From Phytopythium helicoides (lineage: Eukaryota > Oomycota > Peronosporomycetes > Pythiales > Pythiaceae): 64,000 nt of DNA. The position numbers and the translations under genes are program-made. The notes under the pieces are model-generated. The model worked only from the letters and a program-made list of their open reading frames with translations. It searched no databases and was not told where the DNA came from. Shown here in pieces: positions 1 through 9,727 of this stretch. The stretch spans positions 1,208,943 to 1,272,942 of the forward strand of contig JANFNE010000020.1 of NCBI GenBank assembly GCA_024867545.1. Reading direction: 5' to 3'. Numbering within the stretch: position 1 is the stretch's first letter; each line of letters begins with the position of its first letter.

Positions 1-159
1 GCGGTATCCATGCACTTCTGTGCTCTGTCATTGCCGACACTGTCCCCTGCGATAAAACTCACTTCGTGCCGTCTACCACCATCACACCAACAAGACAACT
101 ACATTCAGCCCTCTTTGCTAGCAGACATAAGTACTATTTGGCTTATGATTTACTATCAT

Positions 160-3100
160 CTACGACATTGCCTCACTAGTCAACAACTTCCAGCACCTAT
201 CCCTCCACTCGAATGTGTCCACAGACCACATTTTCGCTTCAATCAACTTGTCCAGATTACGATGCAATGCGTATCCACGCAGAGCTGTCTCCGTGAATGC
301 GAACAGTGTACCCTTCTCCTTCTCAAGAGCCAGCGTGCTCTTCCGAGCTCGCTCGATAATATTCCCAAGATCATCAGTAGTTGACGACAGACCTGCTAGT
401 CGCTCCCATAGCAACACATAAATCTGGCATAGAATCTTCCCATTGTGTGACGTAGTACTCTCGTGGATTTGGAGACACATGTCCTTCATTTCAGTGATCA
501 CATTAGCCACTGATGGTAACTCACGTTCCGGTTCGGCTTCTATGTCGTCGCAAGCTGCATTGCCTCGTCCAAGAACTCCAAGTTCGTCCACCACAGTACT
601 GATCTTGATTCGTTTGTCTGAGTCGTGCGCGCACATTCGCTCCACCAGCTTCCATTGTTCGTCCGTGCACGACACAGGACGTGACGGTAACTCCCGACGA
701 TTGACCACTTTGACCTTGACCACATCATTCTCATTATCGTACCATGGCAGCGGTGGATGATCGTCCTCAACCACTCGAAGCGCCTCCACGATGCACATAC
801 CCAAAGAATACACATCTGATGCAAATGATCGCTTCGAAGCACCATGTTCGATACACTCTGGCGCCACCCAATGCCACGCTCCACTCAACTTGACTTCACT
901 CGCTTCCTCAAACGAACTCAGACCGAAGTCCGTCACTTTAGCCTTCCCATCGTTTCCCACCATGATATTGTTGCATTTGAGATCCCCATGGATGATACCA
1001 CGAGAATGCAAGTACTGTACACCAAGTGCTGCTTCCAATAACTTTGTCCAAATCTCGTCCGGATGCTCTCGCAGGTATTTGTCGAGCGACCCACCTCTAG
1101 CATATTCGCACGCAAAGAATGGCGTCCCGACATGGCAAGCGCCAAACAGACGGATCACGTGTGGGTGACTCAGTCCGAACCAGACATTCACTTCGTGCTC
1201 GAACAACTTTCGGCGCTCTTTCCGCGATTCAATTGTTGGTTCAGACTGTGGCACACTCTGCGACAAAGTGGTTGTGAAAGAGTCGCAGTTTCTTGCTCCA
1301 AGCTTCTTCACCTCCTTCACAACTACCTCCGAATCCAGCCACTTTGCGAGATACACTTCTCCAAATCCGCCCTCGCCGAGTTTCTTCATTTTGTTGATCA
1401 CAAGCTCGTGCCACGGCAAATACCAAACAGGAATTGTCGTCACGAGGTTTTCCCACTCGCCTTGGCAACAGTCATCATACGCCTTCTTCATCACTTCGAG
1501 CTGGCTGGGGGTATAGTCGGATGCATGAGTATCCAATTCCAACCTCAGCAATGTCATCAAGGTGGTACGTTCCTCTTCATCAACCAGCTCGCTCAGAACA
1601 GTCACCGTCTGTGAAACATCAGACACAAACAACTCCAGCTGCTTCTTTCGATGCAAATCCCATTGTCGCTCGCGTTCCTCGTCACTAACTCGATAGGCAT
1701 CAAGCAGCCTCCACAGTTCGTCGACACGACGTTTAAAGACAGTTAAGTTGTTACCAGCTGCTCTTGATGAAGACAAAGCGACCACGCGATTCCCAATTGA
1801 TCCTGAATGTAGGATACCGTCCAAATCAAAGAGGAGCAAGCGATACGCTTCGAGAAGCATCGCTGACTGGCTTTCTGGTGCGAGTTGTTTATGGATCGCA
1901 TCGATTTCACGTAGCATGAACTCGTACTGACAATGATGCGACGATATTTGCTTCCGAATGCTCGCTAAAAGTTGAGTCAGTTCTCCATTCTTGTACTCAT
2001 CCACGGTACTCTTGAAATCATCACCATTACTCTGTGGCTGGAGATCACTGGCTTCCTTTGCAACTAGTTTTTCAATAAGTCGAACAACTGCTGCAACTGT
2101 CGCGCGTTGCTTGGGGTTTCGATAACACATTCGGGATGCCAGGAGCAGGGTGTCGTCGTCGAGATTAGTAGGTATAAAAGTAATGTTGTCATTCCATAAT
2201 CTTTCACTCCATAGGGTAGGATAAACATCTCTCTCCCACACTTCTTGTCCAGCCAACGCTACAATAACGCAGAGCCCAAACGAGTAGATGTCTGCCTCAA
2301 CTGATGATTTATAACCTTTCAATCGCTCCGGAGCTCGCCAGCGGATTGAACTAAAGCCCACGCCAAAGGATAACTCGGTATCTCCAACAACTTGTGATAG
2401 CACACTCAGACCAAAATCAGCCAGCTTCGCTACACCGTCGCTTCCAACCAGGATGTTGCTGCTTCGCAAGTTCCCATGAACGATTCCGCGCTCATGCAAA
2501 TATGCCAAACCCAACGCCGCTTCGTGCAGTAGCTTCCACGGTGTTTCCCTTTCACCCTTCTTCTTACACTCAGCGAGGTACTCCACCACCGATCCATTGC
2601 TTGCATACTCCAGCACAAAAAAGGAATGACCAATATCGCAAGCTCCATACAATTTGATCACGTTCGGATGTCGTAGTTGAAGCCATGCAGCGACCTCATC
2701 CTTGAATGTTGAAGCCGAGGCATCCGGGACAAACAGTTTGAGAACGACGTCGGCGTCCAGCCACTTCGCTCGATACTCACCTCCGATTGTCTTGGTGCCA
2801 ACGTACTCGACTGGCTCGATATCGAATGGAGAGATCGCCCAACTCTCCGATTCTAAGTAAGCTTTCAGCGATATCAAATATGTATCCGCATTCGCCATAC
2901 CTTCATTCTGTGGAACGTGCCTGATATGCTTGAGTAAGAAGTCCTTTATTGCGAGGTGTCCGTGCTTGTATGCTTGATAAATTGCTGTTTCTCCTTTCGT
3001 ATTCCGGATGTTTACCTCAGCCCCTTGCTCCACAAGATACTGCACCACATCGGCATGACCCTTATGAGCTGCCATGATCAGTGCAGTCTCGCCATTCTTG

Positions 3101-6099
3101 TCCGCGCCTTGTATGTCCGCGCCTTGTTCCACCAGATATCGCACCACGCCGGCATGACCCTTATGAGCTGCCATTATCAGCGCAGTATAACCGTCATCGT
3201 CTTTCACGCTGATGTCTGCGCCTTGTTCCACCAGATATCGGACCACATCCACAAGTCCAAGCGCAGCAGCCCTTATCAGCCCAGGGAGGTCATTGATGTC
3301 GGGATTTTTGCTCACGTCTATCCCCATCAAATACTGCGTCACATCCTTCTGTTGCTTAGATGCAGCCCATATTAGCGCACTCCATTCATTCTGGTCTTCG
3401 TCTTCTGTGTTCGCACCTTGCTCCACGAGATATCGCACTACATCCAATTGACCATTCTGAGCAGCGACCATGAGTGGAGTCGTGTAGTCTAAATCATTGG
3501 AATCTATGTTCTCGCCTTGCTCCACAAGATACCGCACCACATCAATATGACCGTTTGCAGCAGCCGTATACAACGGATTGTCACTGTCCTGGCGTGCGCC
3601 TTTCTCCATGAGATACCGCACCACATCCAATTGGCCATTCGCAGAAGCGTACGTCAGCGCACTCCAACCACCTTTAATCACGACTCGTAGATTCGCGCCA
3701 TGTTCCACCAAAAAACGCACCAAGTCCAATCTACCGTTTGCTGCAGCCGCCATGAGTTGAGTACAATCGTTGCTGAACTTGACATGAATATTCGCACCCA
3801 GCTCCTCGAGATACTTCTTCACATTCGTGTGGGCATTCACAGATGCCCACATCAACGCAGTGTTTCCGAACATGTCTTTGACTTCTGTGTCCACGCCATG
3901 TTCTACCAAATATTGCACCACATTCAAATGACCATACTTGGCAGCACATGTCAACGCAGTTTCACCGTTCTGAGTCGTGAAGTGTATATTGGTGCCATGT
4001 TCCACCAGATACTGCACCACGTTGGCATGACCATTTGCAGCAGCGTATATCAACGCAGTGTTTCCGAACATGTCCTTGGCTTCTGTGTCCGCGCCATGTT
4101 CTACCAGATATTGCACCACGTTCACATGACCGTACTTGGCAGCACATGTCAACGCAGTTTCACCGTTCTGAGTCGTGAAGTGTATATCGGCGCCATGTTT
4201 CACCAGATATTGCACCACACTCACATGACCATTTGCAGCAGCGTATATCAACGCAGTGTTTCCGAACATGTCCTTGGCTTCTGTGTCCACGCCTTGTTCT
4301 ACCAGATATTGCACCACGTTCACATGACCGTACTTGGCAGCACATGTCAACGCAGTTTCACCGTTCTGAGTCGTGAAGTGTATATCGGCGCCATGTTTCA
4401 CCAGATATCGCACCACACTCACATGACCATTTGCAGCACCGTATATCAACGCAGTGTTTCCGAACATGTCCTTGGCTTCTGTGTCCACGCCTTGTTCTAC
4501 CAGATATTGCACCACGTTCACATAACCATTCTTGGCAGCACATGTCAACGCAGTTTCACCATTCTGAGTCTGGGCGTGTATATCGGCGCCATGTTTCACC
4601 AGATACTGCGCCACGTTGGCATGGCCATAATTGGCAGCGTATATCAACGCAGTGTTTCCGAACATGTCCTTGGCTTCTGTGTCCGCGCCTTGTTCTACCA
4701 GATATTGCACCACGTTCACATGACCGTACTTGGCAGCGCATGTCAACGCATTTTCACCATTCTGAGTCGTGAAGTGTATATCGGCGCCATGTTTCACCAG
4801 ATACTGCGCCACGTTGGCATGGCCATAATTGGCAGCGTATATCAACGCAGTGTCGCCGCACATGTCCTTGGCTTCTGTGTCTGCGCCGTGTTCCACCAGA
4901 TACTGCACCATGTTGGCATGACCATAGACTACACCCCATAACAGCGCAGTTTTCCCTTGCGAGTCTCCCTTGGCATTGATGTCTGCGCCGTGCTCGACCA
5001 GATAGCGAACCACATCCCAATTCTCACAATGAGCAGCCTCTATCAACGCAGTTTCATTGTCTGCGCCTTGCTCCACCAGATATTGCACGACAGCCAAGTG
5101 GCATTTCTGAGCAGCCCGTTTAAGTGGAAAGCGCTTGTCCGCACCTTGCTCCACAAGAAAACGCACCACATCTAGTTGACCCTTATCAGCAGCTTCGACC
5201 AACGCAGTCGCACCATACTCGCTCTGAGCCAGTACATCGGCACTTTGCTCCACCAGGTAGCGCACTACATCCCATTTGCTATTTCGAGCAGCCTTAATCA
5301 GCGCAGTTTCTTTGTCCTCGTCTCTGGCTTCTTTGTCTGCACCTTTCTCCACGAGATACTTCACGACATCCAATTCACCCTTGTCAGCAGCATTGATCAG
5401 CGCAGTCCTGCATCTGGTGCCCTTGGCTTCCGTACTCGCACCATGTTCCGCGAGATAACGCACCACATCCAATCGACCCTTGTCAGCAGCCAATATCAGC
5501 GCAGTGTCGCCGCTGAACCTGCTCGTATTCCTAGCATGAATGTCCGCGCCTTGCTCCACGAGATACCGCACCACTTCAACGTGACCCTCCCAAGCAGCCA
5601 ACATCAGTGCAGTGCAACCGGAGTTGTTACTGGGTTCATAGAACGCTCTTCGCCGCGCGCGATGCACGAATAATCTGAACGTAGCGCTAAAAAAGTCCCC
5701 GCTTTTTTTTATCGGCACTTTGTTCGCGCCTTGCTCCACGAGATACCGCACCACATCCAATGTGCCACTCCTAGCAGCCTTAATCAGTGCAGTGTAGCCA
5801 TTATTGTCCTTGGCTTGTATGTCCGCGCCTTGTTCCACCAGATATCGCACCACATCCAGTGCGCCACTCATTGCAGCCTTGATCAGTGCAGTCTCGCCGT
5901 CCTTGTTGCTGGCATTGATGTCCACGCCTTGCTCCACTAGACACCGCGCCACATCCAATGCGCCACTCCCGGCAGCCATAATTAATGCAGTGCTGCCGTC
6001 ATTGTTCCTGGAGTCGATCTCCGCCCCGCCTTGAACTGCTTTCTTCACCGATTCGAGGTCGCCCTCCTCCGCAGCAGCAGCGTGCAGGAGATCTTCCAT
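160..6099 (-). CDS. Ankyrin-repeat protein with tandem pseudokinase and kinase domains
   Basis: Single uninterrupted ORF. The ATG at 6099 (MEDLLHAAAAEEGDL) is preferred because ankyrin homology starts there; an in-frame ATG at 6213 adds 38 unrelated residues. Residues about 1-1060 are roughly 30 ankyrin repeats (core pattern TALI-AA--GH--VV-YLVE-GAD). Kinase-like domain 1 (about 1095-1345) keeps DFG and APE but has HGNL where the catalytic loop should read HxDL, so the catalytic Asp is Asn and this is probably a pseudokinase. Domain 2 (about 1570-1820) has GEGGFGEV, HGDLKCNN and DFG and should be active. Both look like tyrosine-kinase-like (TKL) Ser/Thr kinases. No signal peptide is evident, so a cytosolic signalling or scaffold role is inferred, with ligand unknown. 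A non-ankyrin insert of about 35 residues (near 5640-5730) interrupts the array. No close partner gene lies beside it. Confidence 0.85.
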   Translation of the reverse strand: MEDLLHAAAAEEGDLESVKKAVQGGAEIDSRNNDGSTALIMAAGSGALDVARCLVEQGVDINASNKDGETALIKAAMSGALDVVRYLVEQGADIQAKDNNGYTALIKAARSGTLDVVRYLVEQGANKVPIKKSGDFFSATFRLFVHRARRRAFYEPSNNSGCTALMLAAWEGHVEVVRYLVEQGADIHARNTSRFSGDTALILAADKGRLDVVRYLAEHGASTEAKGTRCRTALINAADKGELDVVKYLVEKGADKEARDEDKETALIKAARNSKWDVVRYLVEQSADVLAQSEYGATALVEAADKGQLDVVRFLVEQGADKRFPLKRAAQKCHLAVVQYLVEQGADNETALIEAAHCENWDVVRYLVEHGADINAKGDSQGKTALLWGVVYGHANMVQYLVEHGADTEAKDMCGDTALIYAANYGHANVAQYLVKHGADIHFTTQNGENALTCAAKYGHVNVVQYLVEQGADTEAKDMFGNTALIYAANYGHANVAQYLVKHGADIHAQTQNGETALTCAAKNGYVNVVQYLVEQGVDTEAKDMFGNTALIYGAANGHVSVVRYLVKHGADIHFTTQNGETALTCAAKYGHVNVVQYLVEQGVDTEAKDMFGNTALIYAAANGHVSVVQYLVKHGADIHFTTQNGETALTCAAKYGHVNVVQYLVEHGADTEAKDMFGNTALIYAAANGHANVVQYLVEHGTNIHFTTQNGETALTCAAKYGHLNVVQYLVEHGVDTEVKDMFGNTALMWASVNAHTNVKKYLEELGANIHVKFSNDCTQLMAAAANGRLDLVRFLVEHGANLRVVIKGGWSALTYASANGQLDVVRYLMEKGARQDSDNPLYTAAANGHIDVVRYLVEQGENIDSNDLDYTTPLMVAAQNGQLDVVRYLVEQGANTEDEDQNEWSALIWAASKQQKDVTQYLMGIDVSKNPDINDLPGLIRAAALGLVDVVRYLVEQGADISVKDDDGYTALIMAAHKGHAGVVRYLVEQGADIQGADKNGETALIMAAHKGHADVVQYLVEQGAEVNIRNTKGETAIYQAYKHGHLAIKDFLLKHIRHVPQNEGMANADTYLISLKAYLESESWAISPFDIEPVEYVGTKTIGGEYRAKWLDADVVLKLFVPDASASTFKDEVAAWLQLRHPNVIKLYGACDIGHSFFVLEYASNGSVVEYLAECKKKGERETPWKLLHEAALGLAYLHERGIVHGNLRSSNILVGSDGVAKLADFGLSVLSQVVGDTELSFGVGFSSIRWRAPERLKGYKSSVEADIYSFGLCVIVALAGQEVWERDVYPTLWSERLWNDNITFIPTNLDDDTLLLASRMCYRNPKQRATVAAVVRLIEKLVAKEASDLQPQSNGDDFKSTVDEYKNGELTQLLASIRKQISSHHCQYEFMLREIDAIHKQLAPESQSAMLLEAYRLLLFDLDGILHSGSIGNRVVALSSSRAAGNNLTVFKRRVDELWRLLDAYRVSDEERERQWDLHRKKQLELFVSDVSQTVTVLSELVDEEERTTLMTLLRLELDTHASDYTPSQLEVMKKAYDDCCQGEWENLVTTIPVWYLPWHELVINKMKKLGEGGFGEVYLAKWLDSEVVVKEVKKLGARNCDSFTTTLSQSVPQSEPTIESRKERRKLFEHEVNVWFGLSHPHVIRLFGACHVGTPFFACEYARGGSLDKYLREHPDEIWTKLLEAALGVQYLHSRGIIHGDLKCNNIMVGNDGKAKVTDFGLSSFEEASEVKLSGAWHWVAPECIEHGASKRSFASDVYSLGMCIVEALRVVEDDHPPLPWYDNENDVVKVKVVNRRELPSRPVSCTDEQWKLVERMCAHDSDKRIKISTVVDELGVLGRGNAACDDIEAEPERELPSVANVITEMKDMCLQIHESTTSHNGKILCQIYVLLWERLAGLSSTTDDLGNIIERARKSTLALEKEKGTLFAFTETALRGYALHRNLDKLIEAKMWSVDTFEWRDRCWKLLTSEAMS
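3840..5020 (-). repeat. 198-bp tandem repeat inside the ankyrin array
   Basis: Near-identical blocks recur every 198 bp (equivalent points at 3962, 4160, 4358, 4556 and 4754). Each block encodes 66 residues, exactly two ankyrin repeats, alternating a module with TTQNGETAL and a module with KDMFGNTAL. Very high similarity between blocks points to recent in-frame unequal exchange. The array length may be polymorphic or collapsed in assemblies. Confidence 0.9.
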
Positions 6100-6213
6100 G
6101 GGATGTTTTGTTGTGAGAAGGGTGACAAGCAAATCATGTGGTGATCCGATGCGATTGGTTGAAATCCAACATTTGCATGGATACACTTTCGAGCGGCGGT
6201 TTCGCAAATGCAC

Positions 6214-6804
6214 TTCAAGCAGAGACTTCGCAAAAGCACTTCAAGCAGAGGCAATTGCAGTTGATTTGACTTGACGTTATAGGTCTGCGTCTCACAGCAT
6301 GCGAACTCACAACTAAAGAACTACAAACCTGGCATCGACCATCCATTTTGATCATGCTGTATCTTCGATGAACAACTTCTATAATAGACTGCATCGAGAC
6401 ACTTGAGGTCTTCTGCTCCGACATCGTTTGGGTCGACGAGCTGGGTAAGCGCACATCCAGGTGGAGGAATACCCAGCTCAACGAAGATCAGACGACGACG
6501 TCGATGCTCGGAAACACATCGAAAAGGCTTGTGTCACGCCGTATTTTCAAGTAGCATTCACAAATGAACTGTGCTACGTCAAGCTTCTAGAAGCTCTAGA
6601 GACGATAAGCGGCTCTACAAGTGGTCGAAATGGAGGTCGTTGTCGTCTTCCTCTTCTCGTGAGCGAATCACACATCTATTGATGCTTGGTCAGATGTACA
6701 ACCACAATGAGAAGTACATTCTCTAGAGGACGAGCAGCAGGGAGAAACCCACCCATTCAACAGCCGATCTGCTGAGCACGCGCTGCTGTCAGCAGCTCCA
6801 ACAT
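6214..6804. other. Left flank of the Crypton pair, no gene recognised
   Basis: This is the upstream region of the ankyrin-kinase gene followed by unassigned sequence. Short ORFs here (for example 6461-6682, plus strand) show no recognisable motif. It ends at the sequence CAACATTT where the first transposon copy starts. Nothing else supported. Confidence 0.4.
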
Positions 6805-9727
6805 TTACTTGTGGGCGGAATTTACTGGACACGCACTGGATGACTATATTTGACAGGTAATCTACTTTGCAAAGGATTATCACCGCACAAGTGCTGCTGT
6901 TGAAGTCGAAGCGGACGTTGCCGGGTGACATTGTTGGGTTGCTTCTAGACTTGCTGTCGCCAGGTTTGTCGTAGATGTGGAATGTTCGCAAGCTATATGA
7001 TGCTGAGCTGCTTTGTGGTGATTAGCCATCTGAAGAGTGGTTAAAAGACGCATGCCAACGCGCGTGGGATATTCTCCGAACTGTAGATTGCTCCAAGCTC
7101 GAGCTGAAGTGTCAGCTGTGGATTATTCATCTGTGCTAGGTCACAGTGTGAGGTCACAGCGTGAGGTCACTGTATGACTACCAGGACAATCAATGGCTAT
7201 ATATCCAAACCAAGGAGCACCTATCCATCGTTTGTTGCCCGCTGTTGGTGATCGTGTGGCACACTGAGCATTCGCTCTCTTCGAGCACGCTTTCTCAGCT
7301 CGGTTGTAATTGTGATCCATACAAGTTGGCCTTGACGTCGTTTGCGTCGTAGATTAGTCTCCTCTGGTAGGTCTATAGCGTGTTTGCACTGCTCGTAAAC
7401 GGCAGCAGCTTCAAGAGGAGAAAGATTGGTACAGTTTATCCCGAGTTCTAACGCACATCGCTCAATCTTGCCCATCAGATATCGAAGGTCACACAAACGC
7501 TTTTTCTCATTGACGATATTGAGGTCGTGTGAGCTCATTCGTCGAAACGGAGGTAAACGTTTTGACAAATCCCCGCAGCACCAATACAGCCACGCTGTAT
7601 CTGGAGCACATTGAGTTGGTATCTTTGTGTTGATTGGAAATGCATGCAGCCTTTCCCCCCAACAGTGTGTATCATACACTACAGGCTCATCAGCGATCTG
7701 TGTACTTGAAATACTTGGTTCATCGTCATTGCTCTCATTTGGTGAGGGTCTATGAGCAACTTCTCTCTCACTATTAAGTCTATTAAGTACCCCGGCATCT
7801 TCCAAGCGCTGCAATATAGTAGTTGCCAAACGATCACACGTTGGTACGCCACTAGCAACAGCTCGATCCTCCATTATTTGAGTAACTGATCTCACAATGC
7901 GCTCATGAAAACGCTCTTGTTGCTCAATACGCTCTTGTTGCTCACGCTTTCGCTCCTCTCGGTCTTTTGCAGTACTTTCTTGTAGCTGAGCAACCGCAGC
8001 AAGTAGGGTTACATGGGGTGGTATACCAGTCGCTGTCATGGTGGCACTCTCAAATAGATCTCGCTGCACAGCAGCATGCAAACGACTAACTAGATCAGTT
8101 TGAGTGAACAGCGGTGTTTTAAATAATGGGTGGGAAGTACTCAAATGGGAGCGAAGAAAATCGTGGTGATAAATGAGTGACGCGAGCGCCATCTCTGCAA
8201 TGTTACTGACAGTCGGTGGTAGCCGACCAAAACAAATCCGTTTGGCCTCGTGCACACTTTCATTAGAACCTTCAAATCGAGGAGGTAAAGTTGCAAAATC
8301 TGGTTTTTGAATCGGAAGACCCGCCACTGTTCGACCCACATACATATCGCCCGCGGCATCATGTCGTAGGTATCGGTCTTGAACTCCACCAAGTGCCCAA
8401 CCTGCTCTAAGATGAATGGCAATTGCAGGTGGGCATGCCGTTGAGCCTGACGAGCAGTAAGTAGACGCACCCTTTCTCATTGAGTGAGTACCTATGTTCG
8501 AAGCCAAAGCACCACGACGCTCTAGATCTTCAGTGAGGTCGTGCGAGGCCAGAACACGCCCGAGAACTTTGCGAAATCTCTCGTATTGACCTCGCCCAGG
8601 GAAGAGGTGTGGATCGCTCATGTCAGTCTCGTATACTGCCCAGTAAATACCTGCATTGATGCATCAGAAACTCAGTCAGACTGCTGTGTCTTTACTCAAA
8701 TGTTGTCATGCGAGCTTACCAAGTGCTAGTAGTGGACAAAGCTCTGGAGTGAGAGGATTCGCGTACACATGGCGAGGATCCCTTGGCCTAGATCCTCGCT
8801 GATCATTCTTCATGTGCGCAAAGTATACACACATTGCGTCATCTTTCCACTCTAGGTGATTGTAGCAAATCGACACTGTGTTGGCAGCACGTGCCATCAG
8901 GTTCCACGACATCAGCATAAAGGCTCTTGCAAATATCATATCCCGTGAGTCTGAGCACAACATATGCATCGAAATACGTCGATATAAACTCATTTCCATT
9001 GGGTCCTTGCCCACCTTGATTTCGCCGGACCCAGAACTAATCGCTTCAGCAATTGCATTTTGTAGGCCCTTGTAATGGTTAGACAGCTCGATTTCAAAGT
9101 CATGAGGCATTGTATGATGATAATCACGGTACAGATTTACAAGTGCTGAGCGATGGCCGGCATACGTTTGGAAAACATGGTAGGATCCGTCAGTCTTCTT
9201 CATGGACAAGACCCAAGACATAAAATCTAGAACTGTCAAGCGCTCAAAGTGGAGTGGTGGATTGCTTGGGGCAGAGCAGAGAGCCGCTTTTACAGACATC
9301 CTTGTCGGACACTCATTGCCATCAAAAGTCAGGGTTCTCACAAACTCTTCACGCACCAACGAGCGTTTGTTTAGGACCACCCACTGCAGAAATCGCACTG
9401 ATGACGCACGGTAGGAATCACGAGAACTGTCGGATATGATTCGCGAGCGTGCGGCCTCGACTTCGCGCTCGAGCTGCGTCAGGTCTGCACTCATGGTGCG
9501 TCTCGCAATGAGTCCTTTCGCTGCAGGAATTGAGTGAATGGTCGCACGATGGTTGCTTGAGCAGCCATTGGATGGCTGTCCAGTAAATTCCATCAATCTA
9601 ATTGTGTGACAGCATATATATTGAGCACCGTATGAATCCAAAAAATGCTTTGTCGGAAAATACTGGACCTTGCATCCAGCAGAAGGTCTGCAAGTTGCCG
9701 TCGCTATCCAGCAAAATACTGACAATT
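6805..9727 (-). mobile_element. Crypton-type tyrosine recombinase transposon, copy 1
   Basis: Left half of a perfect-looking direct tandem duplication with a 2,921-bp period. The element starts TTACTTGTGGGC and ends ACTGACAATT. It overlaps copy 2 only by the shared TT at 9726-9727. It encodes one spliced tyrosine recombinase and no reverse transcriptase or DDE transposase, which is the Crypton plan. It has no terminal inverted repeats, but 15 bp (GGAATTTACTGGACA, 6817-6831) near the left end recurs inverted about 130-150 bp from the right end. Confidence 0.85.
7221..9494 (-). CDS. Crypton tyrosine recombinase (copy 1), one intron
   Basis: Two exons, 9494-8720 and 8650-7221, joined over a 69-nt GT-AG intron (8651-8719; donor GTAAGC, acceptor TGCAG). 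The splice restores LLALG-IYWAVYETDMSDP, the usual Crypton spacer before the FPG motif. The product is 734 aa. The N-terminal part (residues 1-170) resembles a SAM-like core-binding domain. The catalytic half shows the first Arg in NLMARAANT, then HSMRKGAS (H-x-x-R) and a downstream Tyr in DRYLR, so all key residues are present. A long charged region rich in REE/QER follows, then a C-terminal domain with a W-CCGD---PFRRM pattern reminiscent of GCR1_C-type DNA-binding domains (tentative). The start at MSADLTQL was chosen because the longer in-frame extension to 9725 runs into the element end. Its function is site-specific recombination of a circular DNA intermediate. Confidence 0.85.

Noticed and set aside
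3700..4941. 413-aa plus-strand ORF opposite the ankyrin array
   Set aside because: It is the antisense shadow of the 198-bp repeats; its periodic His/Gln/Ile sequence mirrors the ankyrin codons.
3840..5020. CRISPR-like regular spacing
   Set aside because: The 198-bp periodicity is coding ankyrin repeat DNA in a eukaryote, without short repeats and unique spacers.
6668..6991. Minus-strand ORF crossing the left end of Crypton copy 1 (and its 9598-9912 counterpart)
   Set aside because: The shared part lies wholly in the element end and the rest changes at the boundary, so it is not an independent gene.
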